Source of the DNA: Clostridium sp. 'deep sea'
GTDB taxonomy: Bacteria > Bacillota > UBA994 > PWPR01
Direction: 5' to 3'
NCBI RefSeq assembly: GCF_014931565.1
Contig: NZ_CP063353.1
Coordinates: forward strand, 3,100,001 to 3,164,000
Length of the DNA: 64,000 bases
This document shows positions 17,818 through 26,528 of the stretch, piece after piece; position 1 is the first letter of the stretch; each line of letters opens with the position of its first letter. The notes under the pieces were generated by a model. That model searched no databases, was not told where the DNA came from, and saw only the letters and a list, made by a program, of their open reading frames with translations. The position numbers were made by a program, and so were the translations under genes.

Positions 17818-17909
17818 TATTTATATAACCTAAATATCCTGTATTAAAAAGGTTTTTTCAAGTCTATCAAGAACTAACAAGGTATTACAATAAATTGGAG
17901 GGGTAAACA

Positions 17910-20438
17910 TTGGCAAAAAACTTAACCTGCCCTATTGACTTTTTTGGACATGAAATGGGAGCAGATCGCAAAATAGCACGTTGGGATAAAATTGTAGAAT
18001 ACTTTTTTAAGCTAGAATCAGAGAGTAATAAAATAAAAGTTGTTAATATGGGTCCTTCAACAGAAGGTAATCCATTTTTAGCGGTATATATAACTGCTGA
18101 AAATAACCTAAAAAATCTTAAACACTACCGCAATATAAGTGAAAAAATAGCCAACCCCAACACCATAGTTAATGAAAACATTAATGATTTAATTAAAGAG
18201 GGTAAGGCCGTAATTGTTCAAAGCATGAGCCTGCATGCATCAGAGATTGGAGGCACCCAAATGGCACCTTTACTTGCCTATGATTTGCTTACCAAAACAG
18301 ATGAAGAGACTAACAGCATTTTAGAGAATGTAATATTTATAATGGTACCTTGTTTTAATCCAGATGGTCAGCTAATGGTTACTGATTGGTATAATGATTG
18401 GCTTGATACAGAGTATGAGGGTTGTAGCATGCCATGGCTTTACCATAAATATGCAGGTCATGATAATAACCGTGATGCCTTTGCCTTAAATCTTATAGAA
18501 TCACAGTATATGGCTCAACTATTGTTTAAACAATGGTTTCCACAGGCATTTCAAGATCACCACCATATGGGTAGTTATGGGGCTCGCTTTTACGTGGCAC
18601 CTTATTGTGATCCAATACGCCCTTATGCAGACCCCTTAATCTGGAGAGAACTAGCTTGGTATGGCTCTCATATGGCCTATAAACTAGAAGAAGAAGGTAT
18701 TGCTGGGGTTTTAAGTGGAGGTCAATTCCCTGGCTGGGGTCACTTTGGCTACCATTGGCTTACTAACCATCACAATATAGCAGGCATGTTAACCGAGTCT
18801 GCAAGTGCCAATTTGGCAAGCCCTAAATACATAGAGCCAACACTTTTAACCGGCAGTAATAGCAAGTCGTTTCCAGAGTACCAAGCTCAAAGTAACTTTC
18901 CTAACCCTTGGAAAGGTGGTTGGTGGCATTTAAGTGATATAGTTAACCAGCAAAAAATATCCGCTTGGGCTTTATTAGATATGGCTGCCCGTAACAAAGA
19001 AACAATACTTAAAAATACCTATATAAAGGCTGTAAATCAAACTGAGAGAGGCTCTTTAGACGAAGAGTATGCTTATTTAATACCAGCTAAACAACATGAT
19101 AGTAAAGTAGTTAAAAAGCTTATTCAACTGCTATTAAACCAAGGAATTGAGGTCAAAACAAATACAGCAGATTTAACAGTAGCAAGTGCAGTTTATCCTG
19201 AGGGTTCATATATTGTATTTTTAGCTCAACCCAAAATGGGGGTTATAAAAAGCCTGTTAAGTAAAACCAGTTATCCAGATAATTTTTATACCGAAAATTT
19301 AAATGGAGAGTCTATGGCTTTTGATACAGCCACTGATACAATAGCAGAGTATATGGGAGTTACAGTGATTCCACTAGGTAATGAGTTTGAAGGGCAGTTT
19401 GCAGTAGTGGATTTTGTACCAAATACCAATATTATTGTAGAAGAGGGCAACTGTTACGTTTTTGATAACCGAATTAATAATAGCTTTAAGGCACTTAACT
19501 TGTTGCAAAATAAGGGTCTTAAGGTATATCGAATAAACAGCAGTGTATATGTAAACAAAGAGCTTTGGCCTGCTGGTAGCTTTTATGTTGAGTGTAATCA
19601 TAGTATTGCTTGTGAGGTGGCAAATTTAGCAGATGTAAGCTTTATAAAAGCTAATGATATACAATTACAAGACTATCATAAAACAGAGCTTAAAGAGCTA
19701 AAAATAGGCTTGTTCCAGCGCTATTGGGGTGGCAACACCGATGAGGGGTGGACCCGTTTAGTATTAGAGAAATATAACTTTAAATATATCACTATAAAAG
19801 ACAATGACTTACCAAGCCTTAACGAAAAAATAGATGTGTTGATTATTCCTTGTGACGAAGAAGACGTTGTTATAGATGTTACAAAAGCCAAATCTAAAGA
19901 AACTAAAATGTTGTTGAAATGGTTTGGTGATACTATACCACCACAGTATCGAAGTGGTATTGGTGATCATGGTTTGCAAGCCTTAAAAGACTTTGTGCAA
20001 AATGGTGGTAGATTAGTTACGCTAGATGAATCTTGTAATATTGCTATTAAAGCCTTTGATCTAAAGATTAATAATATTGTAAAAGAAAAATCTTCAAAAG
20101 AATATATGACTCATGGCTCAACACTTTGGGTAGACGTAAATAATAATCATAGCTTAGCGTATGGCATGCCTAAAAAAGCCCTTGTATTTAATTGGGATAG
20201 TCCTATTTTTCAAGTAGATGATCGCTTTAGCGCCCAAAACTATGAGGTATATATGAGGTATGTAGAAAAAAACATTCTTCAAAGTGGACAATTAAATGGC
20301 GAAAAACTATTGTCAGGTCAGGCAGCTGCTATTAAAACTCATCATGGCAAAGGTGATATTATTCTTTTATCAGTTCCAGTTCATTTTAGAGCTCAGCTTG
20401 AGGGTACATTTAAATTGTTATTTAACACATTACTTTAA
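17910..20438 (+). CDS. M14-family zinc carboxypeptidase, large form
   Basis: The 842-residue protein has an N-terminal M14 peptidase domain (about residues 15-370): HASE at 109-112 gives the first zinc His and Glu, VPCFNPDG and HDNNRDAF follow, and QDHHHMGSYGARFY carries the third ligand region. The C-terminal 450 residues look like beta-rich and Rossmann-like accessory domains (IGLFQRYWGGNTDEGW, near 595), as seen in large bacterial M14 proteins of unknown specificity. There is no signal peptide, so a cytoplasmic role is suggested. The start is TTG at 17910 after GGAGGGG. It ends at a strong terminator. Confidence 0.87.
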   Translation: MAKNLTCPIDFFGHEMGADRKIARWDKIVEYFFKLESESNKIKVVNMGPSTEGNPFLAVYITAENNLKNLKHYRNISEKIANPNTIVNENINDLIKEGKAVIVQSMSLHASEIGGTQMAPLLAYDLLTKTDEETNSILENVIFIMVPCFNPDGQLMVTDWYNDWLDTEYEGCSMPWLYHKYAGHDNNRDAFALNLIESQYMAQLLFKQWFPQAFQDHHHMGSYGARFYVAPYCDPIRPYADPLIWRELAWYGSHMAYKLEEEGIAGVLSGGQFPGWGHFGYHWLTNHHNIAGMLTESASANLASPKYIEPTLLTGSNSKSFPEYQAQSNFPNPWKGGWWHLSDIVNQQKISAWALLDMAARNKETILKNTYIKAVNQTERGSLDEEYAYLIPAKQHDSKVVKKLIQLLLNQGIEVKTNTADLTVASAVYPEGSYIVFLAQPKMGVIKSLLSKTSYPDNFYTENLNGESMAFDTATDTIAEYMGVTVIPLGNEFEGQFAVVDFVPNTNIIVEEGNCYVFDNRINNSFKALNLLQNKGLKVYRINSSVYVNKELWPAGSFYVECNHSIACEVANLADVSFIKANDIQLQDYHKTELKELKIGLFQRYWGGNTDEGWTRLVLEKYNFKYITIKDNDLPSLNEKIDVLIIPCDEEDVVIDVTKAKSKETKMLLKWFGDTIPPQYRSGIGDHGLQALKDFVQNGGRLVTLDESCNIAIKAFDLKINNIVKEKSSKEYMTHGSTLWVDVNNNHSLAYGMPKKALVFNWDSPIFQVDDRFSAQNYEVYMRYVEKNILQSGQLNGEKLLSGQAAAIKTHHGKGDIILLSVPVHFRAQLEGTFKLLFNTLL

Positions 20439-20474
20439 ATATAATTTAGTATCGTGTGTAACGATATTTACTAT

Positions 20475-20506
20475 AATGAACAACTCTGTGTTGTTCATTT
20501 ATTTTT
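20475..20506 (+). terminator. Intrinsic terminator after the M14 peptidase
   Basis: A perfect 10-bp stem AATGAACAAC/GTTGTTCATT with a 5-nt loop is followed by a T-rich tail. Confidence 0.85.
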
Positions 20507-20609
20507 TAAAAATTCAGTTATTTAGTACTATAACAAATATAAGTTTAAAACCACTAAAATTAGTTAAAAATATAAAAAATATATAGTTAATAATAAAAGG
20601 GGTTTTATA

Positions 20610-21296
20610 TTGAAAAAAATACGGCGTACTATAGCATTCCTAACTATAGCTGCTTTAATTTTTTCCACAATACTGTTAGTTAACCTGTTTTATTGGGCTA
20701 CTAATAGTGAGTTTTATGAACAAACACAACTTAAAAATAAGGTTAGTAGTGTAGTAGAACTAAATCAGCAGCAAATTAATACTATAAATAAAAGTATTAT
20801 AAAATACTTAACCTTAAGGTTAAATAGTATAGATATAAAGTGTCCAATTCAATCAACTCATATCTTTAATGCTAAAGAAATATCTCATATGGTAGATGTA
20901 AAAAAACTTTTTATATATGGTTATGTTTTTGTAGCAGTAGCTAGTTTAATAATTGTTATAGTAATTATTAAACTACTATTAAATAAATGCCTAAAATCAA
21001 TAATTAAAATAACAGTAATAACACCCTTTATTTTAATAATAATGAGCGTAATAATAATATCGGTTGTTTTACTAGACTTTAATTACTGGTTTAACATTTT
21101 TCATAAAATTATATTCACTAATAATTCATGGTTGTTAAATCCTCAAACCGATACCTTAATTCAAATAATGCCCTTAAAATTTTTTACAAGCATGTTTACA
21201 CATATTGTAATAACCTCAATTATTAGTTTAGCAGTATTAATGATATTAGGATTTTTAACAACAAAGTTACTCAAAAAAGTGATGGTTACTAAATAG
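20610..21296 (+). CDS. DUF1461-like integral membrane protein
   Basis: The 228-residue protein has four hydrophobic segments (about 8-28, 103-123, 133-155 and 195-220). The loop between the third and fourth reads FHKIIFTNNSWLLNPQTDTLIQIMPLKFF, which matches the hallmark LNP-x-TD-x-LI ... FP-x-x-FF of the DUF1461/TIGR01906 membrane family found in Firmicutes. Function of that family is unknown to me. The start is TTG at 20610 following AAAGGGG. It is probably monocistronic. Confidence 0.75.
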   Translation: MKKIRRTIAFLTIAALIFSTILLVNLFYWATNSEFYEQTQLKNKVSSVVELNQQQINTINKSIIKYLTLRLNSIDIKCPIQSTHIFNAKEISHMVDVKKLFIYGYVFVAVASLIIVIVIIKLLLNKCLKSIIKITVITPFILIIMSVIIISVVLLDFNYWFNIFHKIIFTNNSWLLNPQTDTLIQIMPLKFFTSMFTHIVITSIISLAVLMILGFLTTKLLKKVMVTK

Positions 21297-21437
21297 TTAT
21301 TGATTCTTTAAGAAACTATAATCTCTTTCTCTATTTAATCTGCAGCTTTAATTTTCATAACAGCTCAAAAAAAATTATAATATATGTCTTGCTTAAATCA
21401 TAAATTTAAACATATTTAGGTTTAGGTAGGTAAAAAA

Positions 21438-22004
21438 ATGATTAAAAAAAAGCATGTAGTTTTAATTGGTTTAATATTTATACTTATTTTCATTGGAAAT
21501 CTTGTAATAAGTTACTGGCAACGGGGGGAAAATATAATATCACTATTTTTAGATGCAAAAAGCTATTACATAGAATACGATTTATTTTATAGCAATAGCA
21601 ACGACCAAGTTTTAGTAAGAGAGTGGTATATTAGCCCCCATCAATACTATCAAGAGCGATCAGTAAATGGAGAGGTAACAATTCAAATTTGGAGTAGCAG
21701 TAATGGCACTGTCTGGAGGAATGTAGTTCAAAGTGATTCATTAAAAGTTGCTCAATATGTACCATCAACTGTTTGGCAATCTTTTAGTAAACTAGCTGGT
21801 CAGCCAGCGTTTAAACAAGAGCATGGCTATTATTTAGCTCTGCCAGGGTTAAACAAACCAAAGATCAAGTTAGAGTTTAGTAAAAAAGGAGAACCTATTA
21901 AAATTACAGTAAACGAAAAAGCTGGCTCATGGGAGATAGTGTTTAGAGAATACAAAACAAATATTAAAATTGATACGAGTATTATGGAGCCTTTTGTAAC
22001 ATAA
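21438..22004 (+). CDS. LolA-fold, GerS-like membrane-anchored protein
   Basis: This 188-residue protein has an N-terminal membrane anchor (about residues 7-23) and an extracytoplasmic domain of beta strands: YYIEYDLFYSNSN, REWYISPHQYYQER, GTVWRN and KIKLEFSKKGEPIKI. The pattern resembles LolA/LppX-fold proteins, including clostridial GerS, which is needed for spore cortex breakdown. In many Firmicutes a GerS-like gene precedes alr and then ndoAI-ndoA; here ndoAI-ndoA follow, but alr lies at 53361. That synteny supports the identification, but it remains tentative. Confidence 0.6.
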   Translation: MIKKKHVVLIGLIFILIFIGNLVISYWQRGENIISLFLDAKSYYIEYDLFYSNSNDQVLVREWYISPHQYYQERSVNGEVTIQIWSSSNGTVWRNVVQSDSLKVAQYVPSTVWQSFSKLAGQPAFKQEHGYYLALPGLNKPKIKLEFSKKGEPIKITVNEKAGSWEIVFREYKTNIKIDTSIMEPFVT

Positions 22005-22289
22005 TTAAAATAGGCTAATAAACTAAAGTACAGTGAGTACTAGGCTAACTTCATACATCTTTATGCTTTACATAGTAAATGCATAATACATTAGTAGTGC
22101 GAAATAATATTAATCAATACTACTAAACGTAGTGGCTTAGTTTATTTGTTGGTTGCTGAAATTTATAGTAAAAATGAATGTTTATGGTTTTATGGTTTAT
22201 GTTTCCAACAGAAACGTAATGAAATATTTTATGCAGGTATGCTATACTTATGGCAAGCTCAATATCTGCCTATGGCGGGAGTGAAAACT

Positions 22290-22565
22290 ATGTCAAGATC
22301 GGGGAGATGGGTTTACTCTGATCAACTGGAGTTACATCATATGAAAATACATCAAGATGAGGATAAGCGTAAAAGAATCTTCATAACTGCCGAAAGCTAT
22401 GAGCTGGAGGATATTGATATAGCAGAATTAATAGCTAGGTTAAAGAATGGCTATGAATCAATGAGTGAGATTAACTTATTATTAGCTACGGAGGCATTCT
22501 TTGCTGAGACTGAAGTCATGCAAGAATTCATATATTGTCATAAGTTGTCGGAGGATAACATATGA
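22290..22565 (+). CDS. MazE-type antitoxin (NdoAI/EndoAI-like) with atypical N-terminus
   Basis: From the ATG at 22290, after a GGGAGTG site, the protein has 91 residues, the normal antitoxin length. The C-terminal half [20 protein letters not shown] lines up with the toxin-binding part of B. subtilis EndoAI (MRRGYMEMAKINL...SEA). The N-terminal half, however, lacks the recognisable ribbon-helix-helix sequence that binds DNA in EndoAI. The frame stays open upstream to a TTG at 22146, adding 48 residues of unlikely composition. It overlaps the toxin gene by 4 bp (ATGA), the normal coupled arrangement. Confidence 0.75.
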   Translation: MSRSGRWVYSDQLELHHMKIHQDEDKRKRIFITAESYELEDIDIAELIARLKNGYESMSEINLLLATEAFFAETEVMQEFIYCHKLSEDNI

Positions 22566-22915
22566 TGATTATTAAACGTGGAGAAGTATATCAAGCAGAT
22601 TTAAACCCAGTTGTTGGATCTGAACAAGGAGGAAAAAGACCCGTTCTAGTGATTCAAAATGATATAGGAAATGCCTATAGTCCAACGGTTATTGTTGCCG
22701 CAATAACATCTCAAATTAATAAATCACGCCTTCCTACCCATGTTGAATTACTAGCAGAAGAATGTGGCTTAGAGAAAGATTCGGTACTACTTTTAGAGCA
22801 AGTCAGAACCATTGATAAACAAAGATTAATACAAAGAATTACAGAACTTGACCCTAAAATAATGTCTTATGTAAATGAAGCCTTAAAAATAAGTTTAGGT
22901 CTAGTATGTTTCTAA
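22565..22915 (+). CDS. ndoA: MazF/NdoA-type endoribonuclease toxin
   Basis: The protein of 116 residues is a close match to the EndoA/MazF family of Firmicutes: [35 protein letters not shown], an [13 protein letters not shown] stretch and [13 protein letters not shown]. These ribonucleases cut mRNA at short motifs and are held inactive by the co-encoded antitoxin. The family residues around GSEQGG, RPVL, TSQ and EQVRTID that form the active site are intact. Two ATGs are adjacent (22562 and 22565); the second aligns with the family start. A terminator follows. Confidence 0.93.
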   Translation: MIIKRGEVYQADLNPVVGSEQGGKRPVLVIQNDIGNAYSPTVIVAAITSQINKSRLPTHVELLAEECGLEKDSVLLLEQVRTIDKQRLIQRITELDPKIMSYVNEALKISLGLVCF

Positions 22916-23308
22916 TTAAATAAACCAATAAATACACTGAAAGCACTAAGGTAATTCCTTTAGTGCTTTATTAGTTTTAAAAAATAGGGGTATGGGCTAT
23001 TGATAACATATAATAGTATGAGCTTTTAGAAATTACGGCTAAACATTCCTTAAAAATACTTAGAGTAGATTAACTGTGTACACATTTTTTTTACAATATT
23101 TACACTGTCATTAAGTTTTTTATGGATAGAATAAATAATTAAACAAAATATGTTATTGCTGATACATAAGCTTTATATCAAAAAAAGAAGGGATTTTAGC
23201 CTTTAATCTAGAATAAAACGCCCACGAAAAAAAATACAAAGTGCATAATAATAAAAAGAAATTTGAAGTTATTATTAATTTCAAAGAGCAAAATGGAGGA
23301 AGCTAATT
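22916..23308. other. Intergenic stretch before the C26 amidotransferase gene
   Basis: Apart from the terminator at 22940-22969 and a GGAGGAAG ribosome site near 23296, I see only AT-rich sequence without a coding frame, repeat or clear promoter. Confidence 0.4.
22940..22969. terminator. Intrinsic terminator after the toxin gene
   Basis: AAAGCACTAAGG pairs with CCTTTAGTGCTTT around a short loop, with one bulge, shortly after the toxin stop codon. Confidence 0.75.
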
Positions 23309-24022
23309 ATGAAACCAATGATAGGAATAACATGTTTTTATGACTGGAAAAACGAAGTAATGAGACAAAATCAAACCTATGTTAATGCAGTGCATAAGGC
23401 TGGTGGAATCCCAGTTTTACTACCATCAGTAAACGATGAAGAGGTTATTCAAGGTATGTTAGATGGAATTGATGGATTATTAGTATCTGGTGGCCCAGAT
23501 GTTGGTGCTCATCTTTTTGGAGAAGAACCCCATAAAGACTTAGGTGGTATTTCTCCCCTCATGGATGAATTCGAAATCGAGTTAATCAGAAGAGCAGCAG
23601 CTCAAAATGTTCCTATTTTAGGAATTTGTAGAGGAGAACAGGTTTTAAATATTGCCTTAGGTGGTACACTATATCAAGACATCTACAGCCAGTTGGATAC
23701 AACAATTCAACATCGACAGCAAGCCCCAAGACAATACGCAGCTCATTCTGTTAAAATAGAAGAAGATAGTAAATTAGCAGAATTACTGGGTACTGAAATA
23801 AGAGTAAATAGTTACCATCATCAGGCTGTAAAAGACGTAGCCCCAGGATTAAAAGTTGTTGCATATGCTCCAGATAGAATAATTGAGGCCATTGAGTCAA
23901 AAAATAAAGAGGAGTTTATTATTGGAGTTCAGTGGCATCCTGAGGGAATGTGGAACAGTAGTTACAACTATGATAACTTATTTAATGAGTTCATAAAAGA
24001 ATCAACTAAGAAACAAGCATAG
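23309..24022 (+). CDS. Class I glutamine amidotransferase-like hydrolase (peptidase C26)
   Basis: The 237-residue protein belongs to the gamma-glutamyl-gamma-aminobutyrate hydrolase (PuuD-like) family. It shows LLVSGGPDVGAHLFGEEP, the nucleophile elbow ILGICRGEQVLN with catalytic Cys near residue 110, and QWHPEG with the catalytic His near 210. These enzymes cleave gamma-glutamyl bonds in small amides. The exact substrate cannot be told. It is followed after 42 bp by a small gene of the GlmL-like operon and may be co-transcribed with it. Confidence 0.88.
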   Translation: MKPMIGITCFYDWKNEVMRQNQTYVNAVHKAGGIPVLLPSVNDEEVIQGMLDGIDGLLVSGGPDVGAHLFGEEPHKDLGGISPLMDEFEIELIRRAAAQNVPILGICRGEQVLNIALGGTLYQDIYSQLDTTIQHRQQAPRQYAAHSVKIEEDSKLAELLGTEIRVNSYHHQAVKDVAPGLKVVAYAPDRIIEAIESKNKEEFIIGVQWHPEGMWNSSYNYDNLFNEFIKESTKKQA

Positions 24023-24064
24023 TTATATTATTTTTAAATTAATTTGTAAAGGAGGTTAGATATA

Positions 24065-24484
24065 GTGCCATTTTTTAAAGAATACGAGGAAATTTCAGAT
24101 GAACGTCGTGATGAAATGATTAGCTTTATAATTTCTAAAGTTGAAAAATATGGGGTATTTGTACCTGCATTATTTTTACTTGAAACCGGACAACCATTAA
24201 GCTTTGTATTTAGTCAGCTTGCTTATGGCGGAGCACCATTTACAGAGGTATTAGTTCAGGATGGACAAACCAGAGTAGAAGACTATGCTCAAATATTCGA
24301 AGACAGAAAAAATCTTAATGTGTTAATTGAACGTATGCAAGATCGTGCTGCTGAAGTTCAAATTGAAGAAGAGAAGGAAAAAATTAGAATTAAGAGATTA
24401 AAAGCTAAGATGAAAGAGGAAAATGAAAATATTGGAGGTAATTCCAAAAAAAAGAAAGGTTTTAAATTCCCTTGGTCTAAATAG
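24065..24484 (+). CDS. Small charged protein upstream of the GlmL-like gene; paralogue at 33676
   Basis: A 139-residue soluble protein starting at GTG 24065 after AAAGGAGG. It opens with an acidic helix (EISDERRDEMISFIISKVEKYG), then VPALFLLETGQPLSFVFSQLAYGGAPF, then EDRKNLNVLIERMQDR and a long charged coiled-coil tail ending in a Lys-rich stretch. The gene at 33676 has the same core (VPAIFLGEIAKPFSFILSS, EKRANIEKIQCRLEEM). No function is known to me. Its position directly ahead of the GlmL-like and barrel-sandwich genes suggests it belongs to the same system. Confidence 0.75.
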   Translation: MPFFKEYEEISDERRDEMISFIISKVEKYGVFVPALFLLETGQPLSFVFSQLAYGGAPFTEVLVQDGQTRVEDYAQIFEDRKNLNVLIERMQDRAAEVQIEEEKEKIRIKRLKAKMKEENENIGGNSKKKKGFKFPWSK

Positions 24485-24623
24485 TCATAAATTGTGAAAA
24501 TTTTAAAATTTTCTCTAGTATTATGGGTGTAAAAACATACAATATAAACTGAATGTCTTGTTAAAAGTGTTTTTATTGTGCTATAATCTTTAAGGTGCAT
24601 AACTGGCGAAGGAGGAGAGTCTA

Positions 24624-26507
24624 TTGGCTATAGATCCGAAGAATATTAAGTCTATCTTGGCTACGGACTGCGGTAGTACTACAACAAAAGCAATTCTAAT
24701 TGAGTTTGTAAATGGTGAGTACCGTTTAGTTAAACGTGGCGAAGCACCAACAACTGTTGAGGCTCCATTTGAAGATGTAACTATGGGTGTTAGGAATGCT
24801 ATCACTGAGATTGCAGAGCTTAAAAATGAAGACCTTAAAGCTAAAGGTGCTGCTGTAAACTATTTAGACGACAAGGGTGTTATTACACGAAGTCGTAAAC
24901 CCAACCGAGATGAGTATACAGGTGTTGATTTGTATGTATCTACTAGTTCTGCTGGTGGTGGATTACAAATGATGGTTTCTGGCGTTGTTAGCTCTATGAC
25001 AGCTGAATCTGCTGAGAGAGCAGCTTTAGGTGCTGGTGCTATTGTAATGGACGTTATTGCTCAGAATGATGGTCGTGCTGATTATCAAAAGATTCAGCGT
25101 ATCCGTGAGTTACGTCCTGACATGATTTTATTATCTGGAGGTATCGATGGCGGTACTACAGTTCACGTAGCTGAACTTGCAGAAATGGTACATGCTGCGC
25201 AGCCTCGCCCTCGTTTAGGTATTGGTTTTAAAATTCCTATTATATTTGCAGGTAATAAAGATGCAAGACCATTGGTAGATAAAATTTTAGGCGAAGAAAC
25301 AGATTTACGTATTGTAGATAATATTCGTCCTGTATTAGAGAAAGAAAACCTAGGTCCAGCTCGTGACGAAATTCATAATTTATTTATGGAACACGTTATG
25401 GCTCAGGCTCCAGGTTATAATAAATTAATGGAATGGGTAGACAACCCAATCATGCCTACACCAGGTGCTGTAGGTAAACTTATCGAAGAAACAGCTCGTC
25501 AAAATAACATCACAATTGTTGGTGTAGATATTGGTGGAGCTACCACAGACGTTTTCTCTGTATTCGATGAAATTTTCAACCGTACTGTAAGTGCTAACTT
25601 AGGTATGAGTTATAGTATTTGTAACGTATTAAACGAAGCTGGTATTGAGAACTTATTACGTTGGGTTCCATTACACATCGAAATCTCTGAATTACGTAAC
25701 CGTATTCGTAATAAGATGATTCGTCCAACTACTATTCCTCAATCATTAGAAGATTTAGTAGTTGAACAAGCTATTGCTCGTGAAGCGTTACGTTTAGCTT
25801 TTGAACATCACAAGACATTAGCAGTAGGTCTAAAGGGTGTACAAACCCAGCGTGATATTTCTGAAGCGTTTGATCAAACAGGTTCTGGTCAAACATTGGT
25901 TAACATGATGCATCTTGATATGATTATTGGTTCAGGTGGTGTATTATCACATGCTCCACGTCGTGTACAATCAGTTATGATGATGTTAGACGCTTTCCAA
26001 CCAGAGGGTGTTACAAAGTTAACAGTAGATAGTATCTTTATGATGCCTCAGCTTGGTGTATTATCCGAGGTTCATCCTGTTGCTGCTACTCAGGTATTTG
26101 AACGTGACTGTCTAATTCACTTAGGTACAGCTATTGCTCCAGTTCAAGGTGCTAACAGTAAAGTTAAGCCTGGTACTGAGTGTGTAACTGTATCATTAAA
26201 GCGTAAAGATGGATCTACAGATTCTGTAAGTGTTCCATTTGGTTCAATTGCTCGTTTGGATCTTGAAGTTGGTGAGACCGCTTCTGCAGAGATTAAACCA
26301 GCTAGAGGATTTGATTGTGGTAAAGGTTCTGGTACAAACATTACTATGGAAGTTGAAGGCGGATTATGTGGTGTTATTATTGATGCCCGTGGTCGTCGTC
26401 CTATGTACTTACCTACTGAGCCAAAAGAGCGTGTTGCTAAGTTGTTAGAGTGGATTGAAGCTATGAACGTATATCCACTTGAAACACTTAAGGAATACTT
26501 GAAATAA
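24624..26507 (+). CDS. GlmL/MutL-family ASKHA ATPase-like protein
   Basis: The 627-residue protein resembles the GlmL/MutL proteins encoded with glutamate mutase and other B12 mutases, thought to act as reactivating chaperone ATPases. ASKHA-fold nucleotide motifs are visible: LATDCGSTTTKAIL (phosphate 1, residues 12-25), GVDIGGATTDVFSV (about 299-312) and IGSGGVLSHAP (about 436-446). A beta-rich C-terminal part follows. No mutase subunit genes lie in this window, so its partner is unknown. Start is TTG with GGAGGAG upstream. Arginine is mostly CGT, as in groEL and unlike the AGA-rich neighbours, which suggests high expression. Confidence 0.8.
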   Translation: MAIDPKNIKSILATDCGSTTTKAILIEFVNGEYRLVKRGEAPTTVEAPFEDVTMGVRNAITEIAELKNEDLKAKGAAVNYLDDKGVITRSRKPNRDEYTGVDLYVSTSSAGGGLQMMVSGVVSSMTAESAERAALGAGAIVMDVIAQNDGRADYQKIQRIRELRPDMILLSGGIDGGTTVHVAELAEMVHAAQPRPRLGIGFKIPIIFAGNKDARPLVDKILGEETDLRIVDNIRPVLEKENLGPARDEIHNLFMEHVMAQAPGYNKLMEWVDNPIMPTPGAVGKLIEETARQNNITIVGVDIGGATTDVFSVFDEIFNRTVSANLGMSYSICNVLNEAGIENLLRWVPLHIEISELRNRIRNKMIRPTTIPQSLEDLVVEQAIAREALRLAFEHHKTLAVGLKGVQTQRDISEAFDQTGSGQTLVNMMHLDMIIGSGGVLSHAPRRVQSVMMMLDAFQPEGVTKLTVDSIFMMPQLGVLSEVHPVAATQVFERDCLIHLGTAIAPVQGANSKVKPGTECVTVSLKRKDGSTDSVSVPFGSIARLDLEVGETASAEIKPARGFDCGKGSGTNITMEVEGGLCGVIIDARGRRPMYLPTEPKERVAKLLEWIEAMNVYPLETLKEYLK

Positions 26508-26528
26508 GTGTAAGAGGAGTGAAGAATA

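Larger units (their letters stand above)
17269..17909. other. Intergenic stretch with two terminators and a transposase remnant
   Basis: These 641 bp hold no intact gene. They contain terminators at 17461-17492 and 17524-17562 and a decayed transposase start at 17635-17817. Near 17370-17415 there is a GTAGTGT direct repeat around a GTATTT/AAATAC hairpin, perhaps another small repeat. Confidence 0.55.

Noticed and set aside
20296-20586. 96-residue frame overlapping the end of the M14 gene
   Set aside because: It is out of frame with the peptidase for half its length and spans the terminator hairpin at 20475.
22146-22289. N-terminal extension of the antitoxin from TTG 22146
   Set aside because: There is no ribosome site, the composition is odd, and the ATG at 22290 with GGGAGTG gives the usual antitoxin length.
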